The position numbers and the translations under genes were made by a program. This document shows positions 1 through 4,644 of a DNA stretch of 5,352 bases, in pieces. Position 1 is the first letter of the stretch. Every line of letters starts with the position of its first letter. The stretch comes from Cellvibrionaceae bacterium (GTDB lineage: Bacteria > Pseudomonadota > Gammaproteobacteria > Pseudomonadales > Cellvibrionaceae). Below the pieces are notes generated by a model that was not told the origin of the DNA, ran no database searches, and was given only the letters and a program-made list of their open reading frames with translations. The stretch is from the NCBI GenBank assembly GCA_025800435.1, contig JAOXRV010000689.1, forward strand, positions 1 through 5,352, written 5' to 3'.

Positions 1-1136
1 CCGGGGCGCATCATGCGGTAGATTTCGACCAACGCTTCCAACTCGGTGCGAGTGGGGTCGACGCGCAGGGTATCGGACATAAATGGACCGCAGTCCAGCT
101 CATTGGTATACAGGGTCTGCAGGTTTTCTACCTTGCCCTCAACCAGTGCGTCCAATACTTCTTCGGTAATTTCGGTATTACATTCGAACAGTAACTCGCC
201 GGTATTGGCATCGGCCACATCGCGGGCGATGGCGCGGCCCAGCATATAGCTGCGCGGCACTTCCAACTCGGTCACACCGCCTTCTTCCAGCTGGCGAATG
301 TGGCGGGCGGTAATACGGCGGCCCTCTTCAACCACGATATTGCCGTCGTTGTCTTTGATATCGAAGGTGGCCACATCACCGCGCAGGCGCGATGGCACCA
401 GCTCAAGGCGGGCGCCCTCTTCACCGATCTGGGTGAAGCTGCTGGTTTCAAAGAACATCTCCAGCATTTGCTCGGTGGTAAAGCCCAGCGCGCGCAGCAG
501 AATACTGGCGGGCAGCTTGCGGCGGCGGTCGATACGTACGTAAACCAGATCTTTGGGGTCGAATTCAAAATCCAACCATGAACCACGGTAGGGAATTACC
601 CGGGCGGAGTACAGCAACTTACCGGAGCTGTGGGTCTTGCCCTTGTCGTGGTCAAAGAACACACCTGGGGAACGGTGCAACTGGGAAACAATAACCCGCT
701 CGGTGCCGTTGATAACGAAGGTGCCGTTATCGGTCATCAAGGGGATCTCGCCCATGTAAACTTCTTGCTCTTTGATATCTTTGATGGTCTTGTTGGAAGA
801 CTCTTTATCGTAGATGATCAAACGCACTTTTACGCGCAGTGGCACGGCGTAGGTCACGCCGCGCAGCACACACTCGCCCACATCAAAGGCGGGCTTACCC
901 AGCACATAGGAGACGTACTCTAAGGCGGCGTTGCCAGAGTAGCTAACAATTGGAAACACGGACTTAAAGGCCGCGTGTAGACCGTAATCCAGGCGCGCTT
1001 CAGGCGAGGCATCGGCCTGGGTGAACTTTCGATAGGAATCCAGTTGGATCGCCAGGAGGAAAGGGACATCCATGACGGGCGGCAACTTGCCGAAATCCTT
1101 ACGGATACGTTTTTTCTCAGTATATGAGTAAGCCAT
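1..1136 (-). CDS. rpoB: RNA polymerase subunit beta, N-terminal part (cut by window edge)
   Basis: Beta subunit of RNA polymerase, which forms one pincer of the clamp and part of the active centre in the core enzyme. The frame opens at ATG 1136-1134 (MAYSYTEKKRIRKDFG...) and runs without a stop to the window edge, giving 378 residues of an expected roughly 1,340-1,360. The piece covers the N-terminal beta-1 region, the first part of the protrusion (about residues 30-140) and most of the lobe (about 145-378). Conserved blocks visible are NGTERVIVSQLHRSPGVFF (about 143-161), which contains the N-terminal rifampicin-region valine equivalent to E. coli V146, then THSSGK, IPYRGSWLDFEFDPKD and RIDRRRKLPA; the last residues read EIYRMMRP. 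A modest Shine-Dalgarno, GGGGA (1147-1143), lies 6 bases before the ATG. The gene is separated from rplL by 447 bases holding two terminator-like hairpins, so it needs read-through or its own promoter. rpoC is expected next, outside the window. Confidence 0.98.
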   Translation of the reverse strand, partial: MAYSYTEKKRIRKDFGKLPPVMDVPFLLAIQLDSYRKFTQADASPEARLDYGLHAAFKSVFPIVSYSGNAALEYVSYVLGKPAFDVGECVLRGVTYAVPLRVKVRLIIYDKESSNKTIKDIKEQEVYMGEIPLMTDNGTFVINGTERVIVSQLHRSPGVFFDHDKGKTHSSGKLLYSARVIPYRGSWLDFEFDPKDLVYVRIDRRRKLPASILLRALGFTTEQMLEMFFETSSFTQIGEEGARLELVPSRLRGDVATFDIKDNDGNIVVEEGRRITARHIRQLEEGGVTELEVPRSYMLGRAIARDVADANTGELLFECNTEITEEVLDALVEGKVENLQTLYTNELDCGPFMSDTLRVDPTRTELEALVEIYRMMRP

Positions 1137-1268
1137 CTATATTCCCCAGCTTGTAAACGACTTTGCGTCTTAAAGTGCGCAAGCACTTTTTGTTTGCGTG
1201 GTTTTTGCCCGCAGCCTCAACCTGCTGCTTGGTACTGCGCGAGCCCGGCAATAAGGCTCGTGGGGGGC

Positions 1269-1298
1269 GTTATACCAACCCCAAAACTTCGCTGTGCT
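1269..1298 (-). promoter_or_regulatory. candidate extended -10 promoter for rpoB
   Basis: On the minus strand TGGTATAAC (1277-1269) is a TGn-extended -10 element matching 5 of 6 bases of TATAAT. The best -35 at 18 bases spacing is AGCACA (1298-1293), matching only 3 of 6, which is tolerable for an extended -10 promoter. It is followed by the GC-rich discriminator GCCCCCC and then an A at 1261, a natural start point. GC-rich discriminators are typical of stringently controlled promoters. A transcript from here would have a leader of about 125 bases and start almost at once with the hairpin CGAGCC/GGCTCG (1260-1240). It lies downstream of both rplL terminators, where an rpoB promoter would be useful. 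The call rests on motif matching only. Confidence 0.4.
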
Positions 1299-1307
1299 CG
1301 ATTGCAC

Positions 1308-1323
1308 AAAGTATTAATACTTT
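1308..1323. repeat. perfect 16-bp AT-rich palindrome
   Basis: AAAGTATTAATACTTT reads identically on both strands. Its half-core ATTAATAC recurs at 1336-1343, 23 bases further from rpoB. If transcription starts near 1261, the palindrome covers about -47 to -62. That is where an AT-rich UP element or a dimeric regulator could act on the candidate rpoB promoter. As RNA it would make only a weak A-U hairpin, so a DNA role is more likely, if it has one. Confidence 0.5.
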
Positions 1324-1392
1324 TGAGCTGCGCCCATTAATACCAATAATTTGTTCAACCTTTGGTCTGCCACCAACAGCAGCACCTTGCAC

Positions 1393-1486
1393 TTTGACGC
1401 CTGTATCCTTTACTGTTTTTAGAGCTGAAGGCTTCTTCAACAAAAGCGCTTCAACAACAATCAACTCACAAAAATCTGGCGTCAAA
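1393..1486 (-). repeat. distant 9-bp inverted repeat enclosing a hairpin (possible processing site)
   Basis: TTTGACGCC (minus, 1486-1478) is exactly complementary to GGCGTCAAA (minus, 1401-1393), 76 bases apart. Between them sits a second stem, GTTGAAG/CTTCAGC (1441-1435 with 1430-1424, one G-U, loop AAGC). The first arm begins inside the T run of the second terminator, so the two structures partly compete for bases. A long base-paired stem between rplL and rpoB is where E. coli has its RNase III site; that role here is inference. Confidence 0.4.
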
Positions 1487-1506
1487 AACCCGTTTTTAGA
1501 AAACGG
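1484..1506 (-). terminator. second terminator-like hairpin after rplL
   Basis: CCGTTTT (1506-1500), loop CTA, AAAACGG (1496-1490), then GTTTTT (1489-1484). This is a 7-bp stem with a U run immediately after, directly behind the stronger terminator at 1507-1539. The stem has only three G-C pairs, so alone it would be weak. It probably catches polymerases that pass the first. The A and T runs on both sides could also make it work from the opposite strand, but no plus-strand gene points here. Confidence 0.65.
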
Positions 1507-1539
1507 AAAAAGGCCGGCAAGTATTTTCACTTGCCAGCC
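1507..1539 (-). terminator. intrinsic terminator / attenuator between rplL and rpoB
   Basis: On the minus strand GGCTGGCAAGT (1539-1529) pairs with ACTTGCCGGCC (1522-1512): 11 bp with one G-U, six-base loop GAAAAT, followed directly by TTTTT (1511-1507). This is a textbook Rho-independent terminator. In E. coli the rplL-rpoB gap carries a partial terminator that lowers rpoBC expression relative to the ribosomal protein genes, and this element sits in the same place, about 45 bases after the rplL stop. Confidence 0.9.
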
Positions 1540-1541
1540 TC

Positions 1542-1566
1542 AGGTTCTAATTAATTATTAGAACCT
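1542..1566 (-). other. perfect 10-bp hairpin just after rplL
   Basis: AGGTTCTAAT (1566-1557) and ATTAGAACCT (1551-1542) are perfect complements around the five-base loop AATTA. It starts 17 bases after the rplL stop and is separated by two bases from the terminator stem. There is no U run behind it, so it is not itself a terminator. A role in protecting the rplJL mRNA 3' end or in processing is plausible. Confidence 0.6.
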
Positions 1567-1583
1567 TACCCATACTGAGCGAA

Positions 1584-1955
1584 TTACTTCAGCTCAGCAG
1601 AAGCGCCTGCTTCTTCCAGGGCCTTAACAGCTTCTTCGGCGTCTTCCTTAGATACACCCTCTTTAATTGGGCAAGGAGCACCTTCAACCAGAGCCTTGGC
1701 TTCTTTCAGGCCAAGACCGGTCAAGCCGCGAACAGCTTTAATGGCGTTAACTTTCTTGTCGCCAGCAGAAGTCAGAATTACGTCGAATTCGGTCTTCTCT
1801 TCAGCGGCGCCACCAGCGTCGCCACCGGCAACAGCTACAGCGGCAGCAGCGGCGGTTACGCCAAACTTCTCTTCCATTGCTTCGATCAGCTCAACAACGT
1901 CTTTTACAGACATCTCAGCAACGGCATTGATGATATCGTCTTTAGATAGAGACAT
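1584..1955 (-). CDS. rplL: 50S ribosomal protein L7/L12
   Basis: Acidic stalk protein, present as dimers bound to L10; it recruits and activates translation GTPases such as EF-Tu and EF-G. Its 123 residues (E. coli 121) show the three expected parts. An N-terminal dimerisation domain (about 1-32, MSLSKDDIINAVAEMSVKDVVELIEAM...) is followed by a flexible Ala/Gly-rich hinge (about 33-52). The C-terminal factor-binding domain (about 53-123) carries the hallmark block KVNAIKAVRGLTGLGLKEAK (69-88). The start is ATG 1955-1953, with AGGA (1967-1964) 8 bases ahead. It follows rplJ by 100 bases with no terminator between, so the two should be co-transcribed and share L10 control. Residue 95 is cysteine (EGAPCPIKEG), where E. 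coli has alanine. Confidence 0.98.
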   Translation of the reverse strand: MSLSKDDIINAVAEMSVKDVVELIEAMEEKFGVTAAAAAVAVAGGDAGGAAEEKTEFDVILTSAGDKKVNAIKAVRGLTGLGLKEAKALVEGAPCPIKEGVSKEDAEEAVKALEEAGASAELK

Positions 1956-1970
1956 TTTTCAATTCCTATA

Positions 1971-1999
1971 TTTTGGTCGGCACGCTTTCGCGGCCAAAA
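1971..1999 (-). other. hairpin in the rplJ-rplL gap
   Basis: TTTTGG (1999-1994) and CCAAAA (1976-1971) can pair, enclosing a small CGC-GAAA-GCG stem with a GNRA tetraloop (1992-1983). The structure ends four bases before the rplL Shine-Dalgarno AGGA. It may shape ribosome access to rplL, which must be made at about four or more copies per L10. The outer pairs are mostly A-U and the internal loop is uneven, so stability is uncertain. Confidence 0.4.
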
Positions 2000-2055
2000 A
2001 TCAATTACATTAAACGAAACAGAGCCCTTGGCGCGGAGGCCTAGGCAATAGGGGC

Positions 2056-2550
2056 TTATGCCGCCTCTGCTTCTTTCTGGTCGCGAATGGCCGCAATAGT
2101 GCGTACCAATTTGCCAGCAGCTGCTTCTTTCATAACGCTCATCAGCTTCGCAATCGCCTCGTCGTAAGTTGGCAAGCTTGCCAACAATTTAACGTCGGTG
2201 ATCGCGCCTTCGAAGGCCGCAGTCTTGAGCTCAAGCTTGTCGTTCTCTTTGGCGAAATCACTAAGGATACGCGCGCCGGCACCTGGGTGCTCGTTAGAGA
2301 ATGCAATAATGCTTGGGCCAACCAGACTGTCGCTCAGACATTCGTAGTCAGTACCTTCCAGAGCGCGCTTAGCCAGCGTGTTACGAACGACTTTTAACCA
2401 TACACCGTTCTCACGCGCGAGCTTACGCAGGGCTGTCATGTCATTTACTTCGACGCCGCGTGAATCGGCGACGACTGCAGACTGAGCAGCTTGAGCAGCT
2501 TCCTGGACTTCCGCGACAATCGCTTTTTTGTCTTCAAGTCCTAATGCCAC
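2056..2550 (-). CDS. rplJ: 50S ribosomal protein L10
   Basis: Base of the ribosomal stalk. It anchors on 23S rRNA in the GTPase-associated centre beside L11 and carries L7/L12 dimers on its C-terminal helix. Its 164 residues (E. coli 165) fit full length. The N-terminal globular part includes AVVADSRGVEVNDMTALRK (25-43) and the conserved VVRNTLAKRAL (54-64). The last roughly 35 residues (TYDEAIAKLMSVMKEAAAGK...) form the alanine-rich L12-binding helix. The start is GTG at 2550-2548, giving a first sequence of (M)ALGLEDKKAIV; AGGAG (2562-2558) lies 7 bases before it. It is preceded by a structured L10 leader and followed by rplL. In E. coli the L10-L12 complex represses its own mRNA, and the leader here implies the same. 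Confidence 0.97.
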   Translation of the reverse strand: MALGLEDKKAIVAEVQEAAQAAQSAVVADSRGVEVNDMTALRKLARENGVWLKVVRNTLAKRALEGTDYECLSDSLVGPSIIAFSNEHPGAGARILSDFAKENDKLELKTAAFEGAITDVKLLASLPTYDEAIAKLMSVMKEAAAGKLVRTIAAIRDQKEAEAA

Positions 2551-2557
2551 AAGATTT

Positions 2558-2562
2558 CTCCT
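2558..2562 (-). promoter_or_regulatory. rplJ ribosome binding site, fixing the GTG start
   Basis: AGGAG on the minus strand ends 7 bases before GTG 2550-2548. No in-frame ATG lies near, and the protein from GTG matches the L10 N-terminus, so GTG is the start. The first two bases of the site are also the last two bases of an 11-bp leader helix (2561-2571 with 2643-2653). Confidence 0.8.
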
Positions 2563-2765
2563 GGATTTGATTAACCTGTTACCATTTACACAGCTTGGGC
2601 CAATCGTTACTTCACCCCCGGCGAGCCGAGGAGTTTTCGGTGATCAAATCCAGCTAAAACTGAATTGGGTCTCACCGTCTGCGTAGGGTGGTGGATTAAG
2701 CCTTGGCAGTGCCGCAGCCCCTACGGTCTTTGACGGCCTAGCTCGGGCGAACCCTCGCTAGACCC
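2561..2765 (-). promoter_or_regulatory. L10 leader: autoregulatory mRNA structure of rplJL
   Basis: The rplA-rplJ gap folds into nested helices on the minus strand. (1) GGGTCT/AGACCC (2765-2760 with 2672-2667) closes a junction. (2) A symmetrical hairpin at 2761-2738 has stem CTAGC/GCTAG, facing GA and GA bases able to form tandem sheared pairs, then GGG-TTCG-CCC. (3) CCGTC/GACGG (2736-2732 with 2679-2675) is separated from CGTAGGG/CCCTACG (2725-2719 with 2688-2682) by an uneven loop, AAAGAC against CA, resembling a kink-turn. (4) CCTCGG-CTCG-CCGGGG is at 2631-2616. (5) A perfect 11-bp helix (2653-2643 with 2571-2561) reaches the Shine-Dalgarno. The L10(L12)4 complex is known to bind a kink-turn-containing leader in this position and block translation of rplJ and rplL. 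Location and fold support that identity; the detailed pairing is read by eye. Confidence 0.85.
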
Positions 2766-2786
2766 CAAAGTTCTGGTTCAAGCCGC

Positions 2787-3482
2787 TTACAGGTCTAAGC
2801 TGGCCTGGTCGATGGTAATGCCTGGGCCCATAGTGGTGCTCAGGGATACCTTCTTCAAAAATACGCCTTTGGCAGAAGCGGGCTTGGCCTTTTTCAGGTC
2901 GGCCAGCAGGGCTTCCAGGTTTTCTTTGATCGCAGCAACGTCAAAGCCAACCTTGCCAATACCGCCGTGGATAATGCCGCCCTTGTCAGCGCGGTAGCGC
3001 ACCTGACCGGCCTTGGCATTTTTAACCGCAGTGGCTACATCGGGGGTAACGGTGCCGGTTTTGGGGTTGGGCATCAGACCGCGGGGGCCTAAGATCTGAC
3101 CCAACTGACCAACAACGCGCATGGCAGCGGGGTCGGCGATCACTACGTCGAAATCCATATTGCCGGCTTTAACGTCGGCAGCCAGCTCGTCCATACCAAC
3201 GATATCGGCACCGGCTTCTTTAGCGGCGTCGGCGTTGGCACCCTGGGTAAATACGGCTACACGTACGTCTTTACCAGTACCGTGGGGCAGTGAAGTCGCG
3301 CCGCGCACAGCCTGGTCAGATTTACGTGGGTCAATGCCGAGGTTGATGGCGGCATCAACGGTCTCGGAGAATTTAACGGTAGACAGTTCTTTAAGCAGGG
3401 CAACGGCTTCGTCGATGCTGTACTGCTTAACGGGGTCTACTTTTTCTTTCATTAAGCGCTGACGCTTTGATAACTTAGCCAT
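2787..3482 (-). CDS. rplA: 50S ribosomal protein L1
   Basis: Protein of the mobile L1 stalk, which handles deacylated tRNA leaving the E site; it also represses the rplKA mRNA in E. coli by binding its leader. Its 231 residues (E. coli 234) are full length. Domain I is made of the two ends of the chain, and domain II is inserted roughly between residues 70 and 160. The family signature is visible as GQLGQILGPRGLMPNPKTG (125-143), followed by GTVTPDV and the KGGIIHGGIGK segment (167-177). The start is ATG 3482-3480, overlapping the rplK stop by one base (TAATG), so translation is probably coupled. Only a distant GAGGG (3496-3492) lies upstream. No terminator follows directly; the L10 leader begins about 20 bases later. 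Confidence 0.98.
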   Translation of the reverse strand: MAKLSKRQRLMKEKVDPVKQYSIDEAVALLKELSTVKFSETVDAAINLGIDPRKSDQAVRGATSLPHGTGKDVRVAVFTQGANADAAKEAGADIVGMDELAADVKAGNMDFDVVIADPAAMRVVGQLGQILGPRGLMPNPKTGTVTPDVATAVKNAKAGQVRYRADKGGIIHGGIGKVGFDVAAIKENLEALLADLKKAKPASAKGVFLKKVSLSTTMGPGITIDQASLDL

Positions 3483-3916
3483 TACACAACACCCTCAGTT
3501 TCCAGACCCATGGCACGCGCAGAACCGGCGATGGTGCGCACAGCGGCGTCCATATCAGCGGCGGTCAAGTCGGGATCCTTAGCGGTAGCAATTTCTTCCA
3601 ACTGGGCGCGAGTTACTTTACCAACCTTCTCGGTGTTAGGACGGCCAGAGCCGCTCTTGATACCGGCTGCTTTTTTCAGCAGGAAAGAAGCTGGCGGGGT
3701 TTTCATGGTGAAGGTGAAGCTGCGATCGTTATATACGCTGATCACAACCGGCACGGGTGCACCATTTTCCAGGTTCTGGGTCTGGGCGTTAAAGGCCTTA
3801 CAGAATTCCATGATGTTTACACCGTGCTGACCCAGCGCGGGGCCAACTGGTGGACTGGGGTTGGCACCACCGGCGGGTACCTGCAGCTTAATATAAGCTT
3901 CAACTTTCTTAGCCAT
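3482..3916 (-). CDS. rplK: 50S ribosomal protein L11
   Basis: Binds the 23S GTPase-associated centre at the base of the stalk; it is needed for factor-dependent steps, for RelA activation by uncharged tRNA, and for thiostrepton binding. Its 144 residues (E. coli 142) show both domains. The N-terminal domain (about 1-70) has the proline-rich helix segment PSPPVGPALGQ (20-30) followed by HGVNIMEFCKAFN, the drug-binding face. The RNA-binding C-terminal domain (about 76-144) begins after MKTPPASFLLKKAAG and contains KSGSGRPN (87-94). The start is ATG 3916-3914, with a strong AAGGAG (3928-3923) six bases ahead, partly inside a small hairpin. It is the first gene of the rplKA unit, separated from nusG by a terminator and a leader, and overlaps rplA by one base. 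Confidence 0.98.
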   Translation of the reverse strand: MAKKVEAYIKLQVPAGGANPSPPVGPALGQHGVNIMEFCKAFNAQTQNLENGAPVPVVISVYNDRSFTFTMKTPPASFLLKKAAGIKSGSGRPNTEKVGKVTRAQLEEIATAKDPDLTAADMDAAVRTIAGSARAMGLETEGVV

Positions 3917-3965
3917 TATAGACTCCTTAATTTGGGTTAAGCGCCTCGGGCACGGTGGCTCTATA
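3917..3965 (-). promoter_or_regulatory. rplK leader, probable L1 repressor site
   Basis: Two inverted repeats frame the rplK ribosome binding site. TATAGA (3965-3960) is exactly complementary to TCTATA (3922-3917), which ends next to the ATG. Inside, CTTAA-CCCAAA-TTAAG (3941-3926) forms a 5-bp hairpin whose 3' arm contains the first bases of the Shine-Dalgarno AAGGAG. The stretch GAGGCG...ACCCAAA...AGGA before the start recalls, from memory, the enterobacterial rplK leader where L1 binds to shut off rplK and rplA. Position and the presence of rplA downstream support L1 control; I could not align it to the 23S L1 site by eye. Confidence 0.6.
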
Positions 3966-4029
3966 CATTACCGCCGGCCGTCTTAGGCTCCCCTTTTCTA
4001 CGCTGCAGCAATGCAAACCGTAGAGACGC

Positions 4030-4059
4030 AAAAACCCCTATCGCCTCGGGCGAAAGGGG
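4030..4059 (-). terminator. intrinsic terminator after nusG
   Basis: On the minus strand CCCC-T-T-T-CGCC (4059-4049) pairs with GGCG-A-T-A-GGGG (4045-4035): 10 pairs with one T-T mismatch and a three-base loop CGA. It is followed immediately by TTTTT (4034-4030). This is a credible Rho-independent terminator closing the secE-nusG transcription unit, and it implies that rplK has its own promoter in the roughly 110 bases left before its ATG. Confidence 0.85.
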
Positions 4060-4066
4060 GAATGTT

Positions 4067-4090
4067 GAAACCGCTGCCAGCAGCGGCTTC
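4067..4090 (-). other. strong hairpin between nusG stop and terminator
   Basis: GAAGCCGCTGC (4090-4080) pairs with GCAGCGGTTTC (4077-4067): 11 bp with one G-U around a two-base turn, so the real loop is probably four bases. It starts 11 bases after the nusG stop, and seven bases separate it from the terminator stem. It lacks a U run. Likely roles are protecting the nusG mRNA 3' end, being an RNase III target, or pausing polymerase before the terminator. Confidence 0.65.
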
Positions 4091-4101
4091 GAAAACCGTG
4101 G

Positions 4102-4635
4102 TTAAGTCTTCTCGACCTGACCGAATTCCAGCTCCACCGGAGTAGAGCGACCGAAGATCAGCACCGCAACCTGCAGGCGACTCTTCTCGTAGTTAACTTC
4201 CTCAACAACACCGTTAAAGTCGTTGAAGGGGCCGTCGATAACCCGAACCATCTCGCCTGGCTCGAACACAGTCTTGGGCTTGGGCTTATCGACAGAGTCG
4301 TCAACCCGCTGCAAAATTTGCTCGGCTTCTTTTTCAGTAATCGGCGCGGGGCGATCCGCGTTGCCACCGATAAAACCCCTCACCCGAGGGGTATCTTTTA
4401 CCAAGTGCCAGCTGTCGTCGGTCAGCTCCATTTGCACCAGCACATAGCCGGGGAAGAACTTGCGCTCGGACTTGCGCTTTTGACCGCCGCGCATCTCCAC
4501 CACTTCTTCGGTGGGCACTAGAATTTCGCCAAACTCATCCTGCATGTCGTGCAGCTCAATCCGCTCTTTGAGCGCAGCCGCTACTTTTTTTTCATAGCCT
4601 GAATAGGCGTGAACCACATACCAACGCTTTGCCAT
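4102..4635 (-). CDS. nusG: transcription elongation/antitermination factor NusG
   Basis: Binds the RNA polymerase clamp, suppresses pausing and bridges to Rho or to ribosomal protein S10. Its 177 residues (E. coli 181) show the NGN domain (about 1-118), starting MAKRWYVVHAYSGYEKKV with the conserved block RKFFPGYVLVQM (58-69) and the VRGFIGG turn (85-91). A charged linker (KPKPKT, 117-122) follows, then the KOW domain (about 123-177) with FEPGEMVRVIDGPFNDFNG (124-142) and GRSTPVELEFGQVEK. The start is ATG 4635-4633, with AGGTGG (4644-4639) just ahead; this site begins directly after the secE stop. secE and nusG are 9 bases apart and surely co-transcribed. Two hairpins, the second a terminator, end the unit. 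Confidence 0.98.
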   Translation of the reverse strand: MAKRWYVVHAYSGYEKKVAAALKERIELHDMQDEFGEILVPTEEVVEMRGGQKRKSERKFFPGYVLVQMELTDDSWHLVKDTPRVRGFIGGNADRPAPITEKEAEQILQRVDDSVDKPKPKTVFEPGEMVRVIDGPFNDFNGVVEEVNYEKSRLQVAVLIFGRSTPVELEFGQVEKT

Positions 4636-4644
4636 GGGCCACCT

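Larger units (their letters stand above)
1137..1483 (-). other. rpoB upstream region without a credible gene; several hairpins
   Basis: About 350 bases between the terminators after rplL and the rpoB start. I see no gene on either strand, only open frames with no family resemblance. The region is rich in short inverted repeats: 1172-1178/1183-1189 (7 bp, 4-base loop), 1211-1215/1224-1228 (5 bp), 1240-1245/1255-1260 (6 bp), 1293-1297/1304-1308 (5 bp), the perfect palindrome 1308-1323, 1362-1366/1372-1376 (5 bp), 1424-1430/1435-1441 (7 bp with one G-U) and the distant pair 1393-1401/1478-1486 (9 bp). In E. coli the equivalent gap carries an attenuator and an RNase III processing site. By analogy this stretch is probably the rpoB mRNA leader, but which hairpins form cannot be decided by eye. 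Confidence 0.7.

Noticed and set aside
1163..1561. 132-codon open frame on the plus strand across the rplL-rpoB gap
   Set aside because: It has no family resemblance, runs antisense through two terminators and a palindrome, has no ribosome binding site I can see, and is best explained as chance openness in a non-coding region.
1696..2013. Plus-strand open frame opposite rplL
   Set aside because: It is the antisense shadow of rplL; alanine and proline runs come from the complement of the Ala/Gly-rich hinge.
2750..2785. Possible rplJ promoter with TTGAAC at the end of rplA
   Set aside because: TTGAAC resembles a -35, but no acceptable -10 follows at 16-18 bases; the only candidate, TAGCGA, is at 15 bases and matches poorly. 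The region is also inside the L10 leader fold.
3121..3462. Plus-strand open frames opposite rplA (also opposite rplK, nusG and rpoB)
   Set aside because: They lie entirely within conserved genes of the other strand and show serine/alanine-rich composition typical of antisense translation.
3960..4029. rplK promoter using TATAGA (3965-3960) or TTGCAT as elements
   Set aside because: TATAGA has no -35 at 16-18 bases and would put the start inside the leader repeat; TTGCAT has no -10 at proper spacing. I could not support a promoter call.
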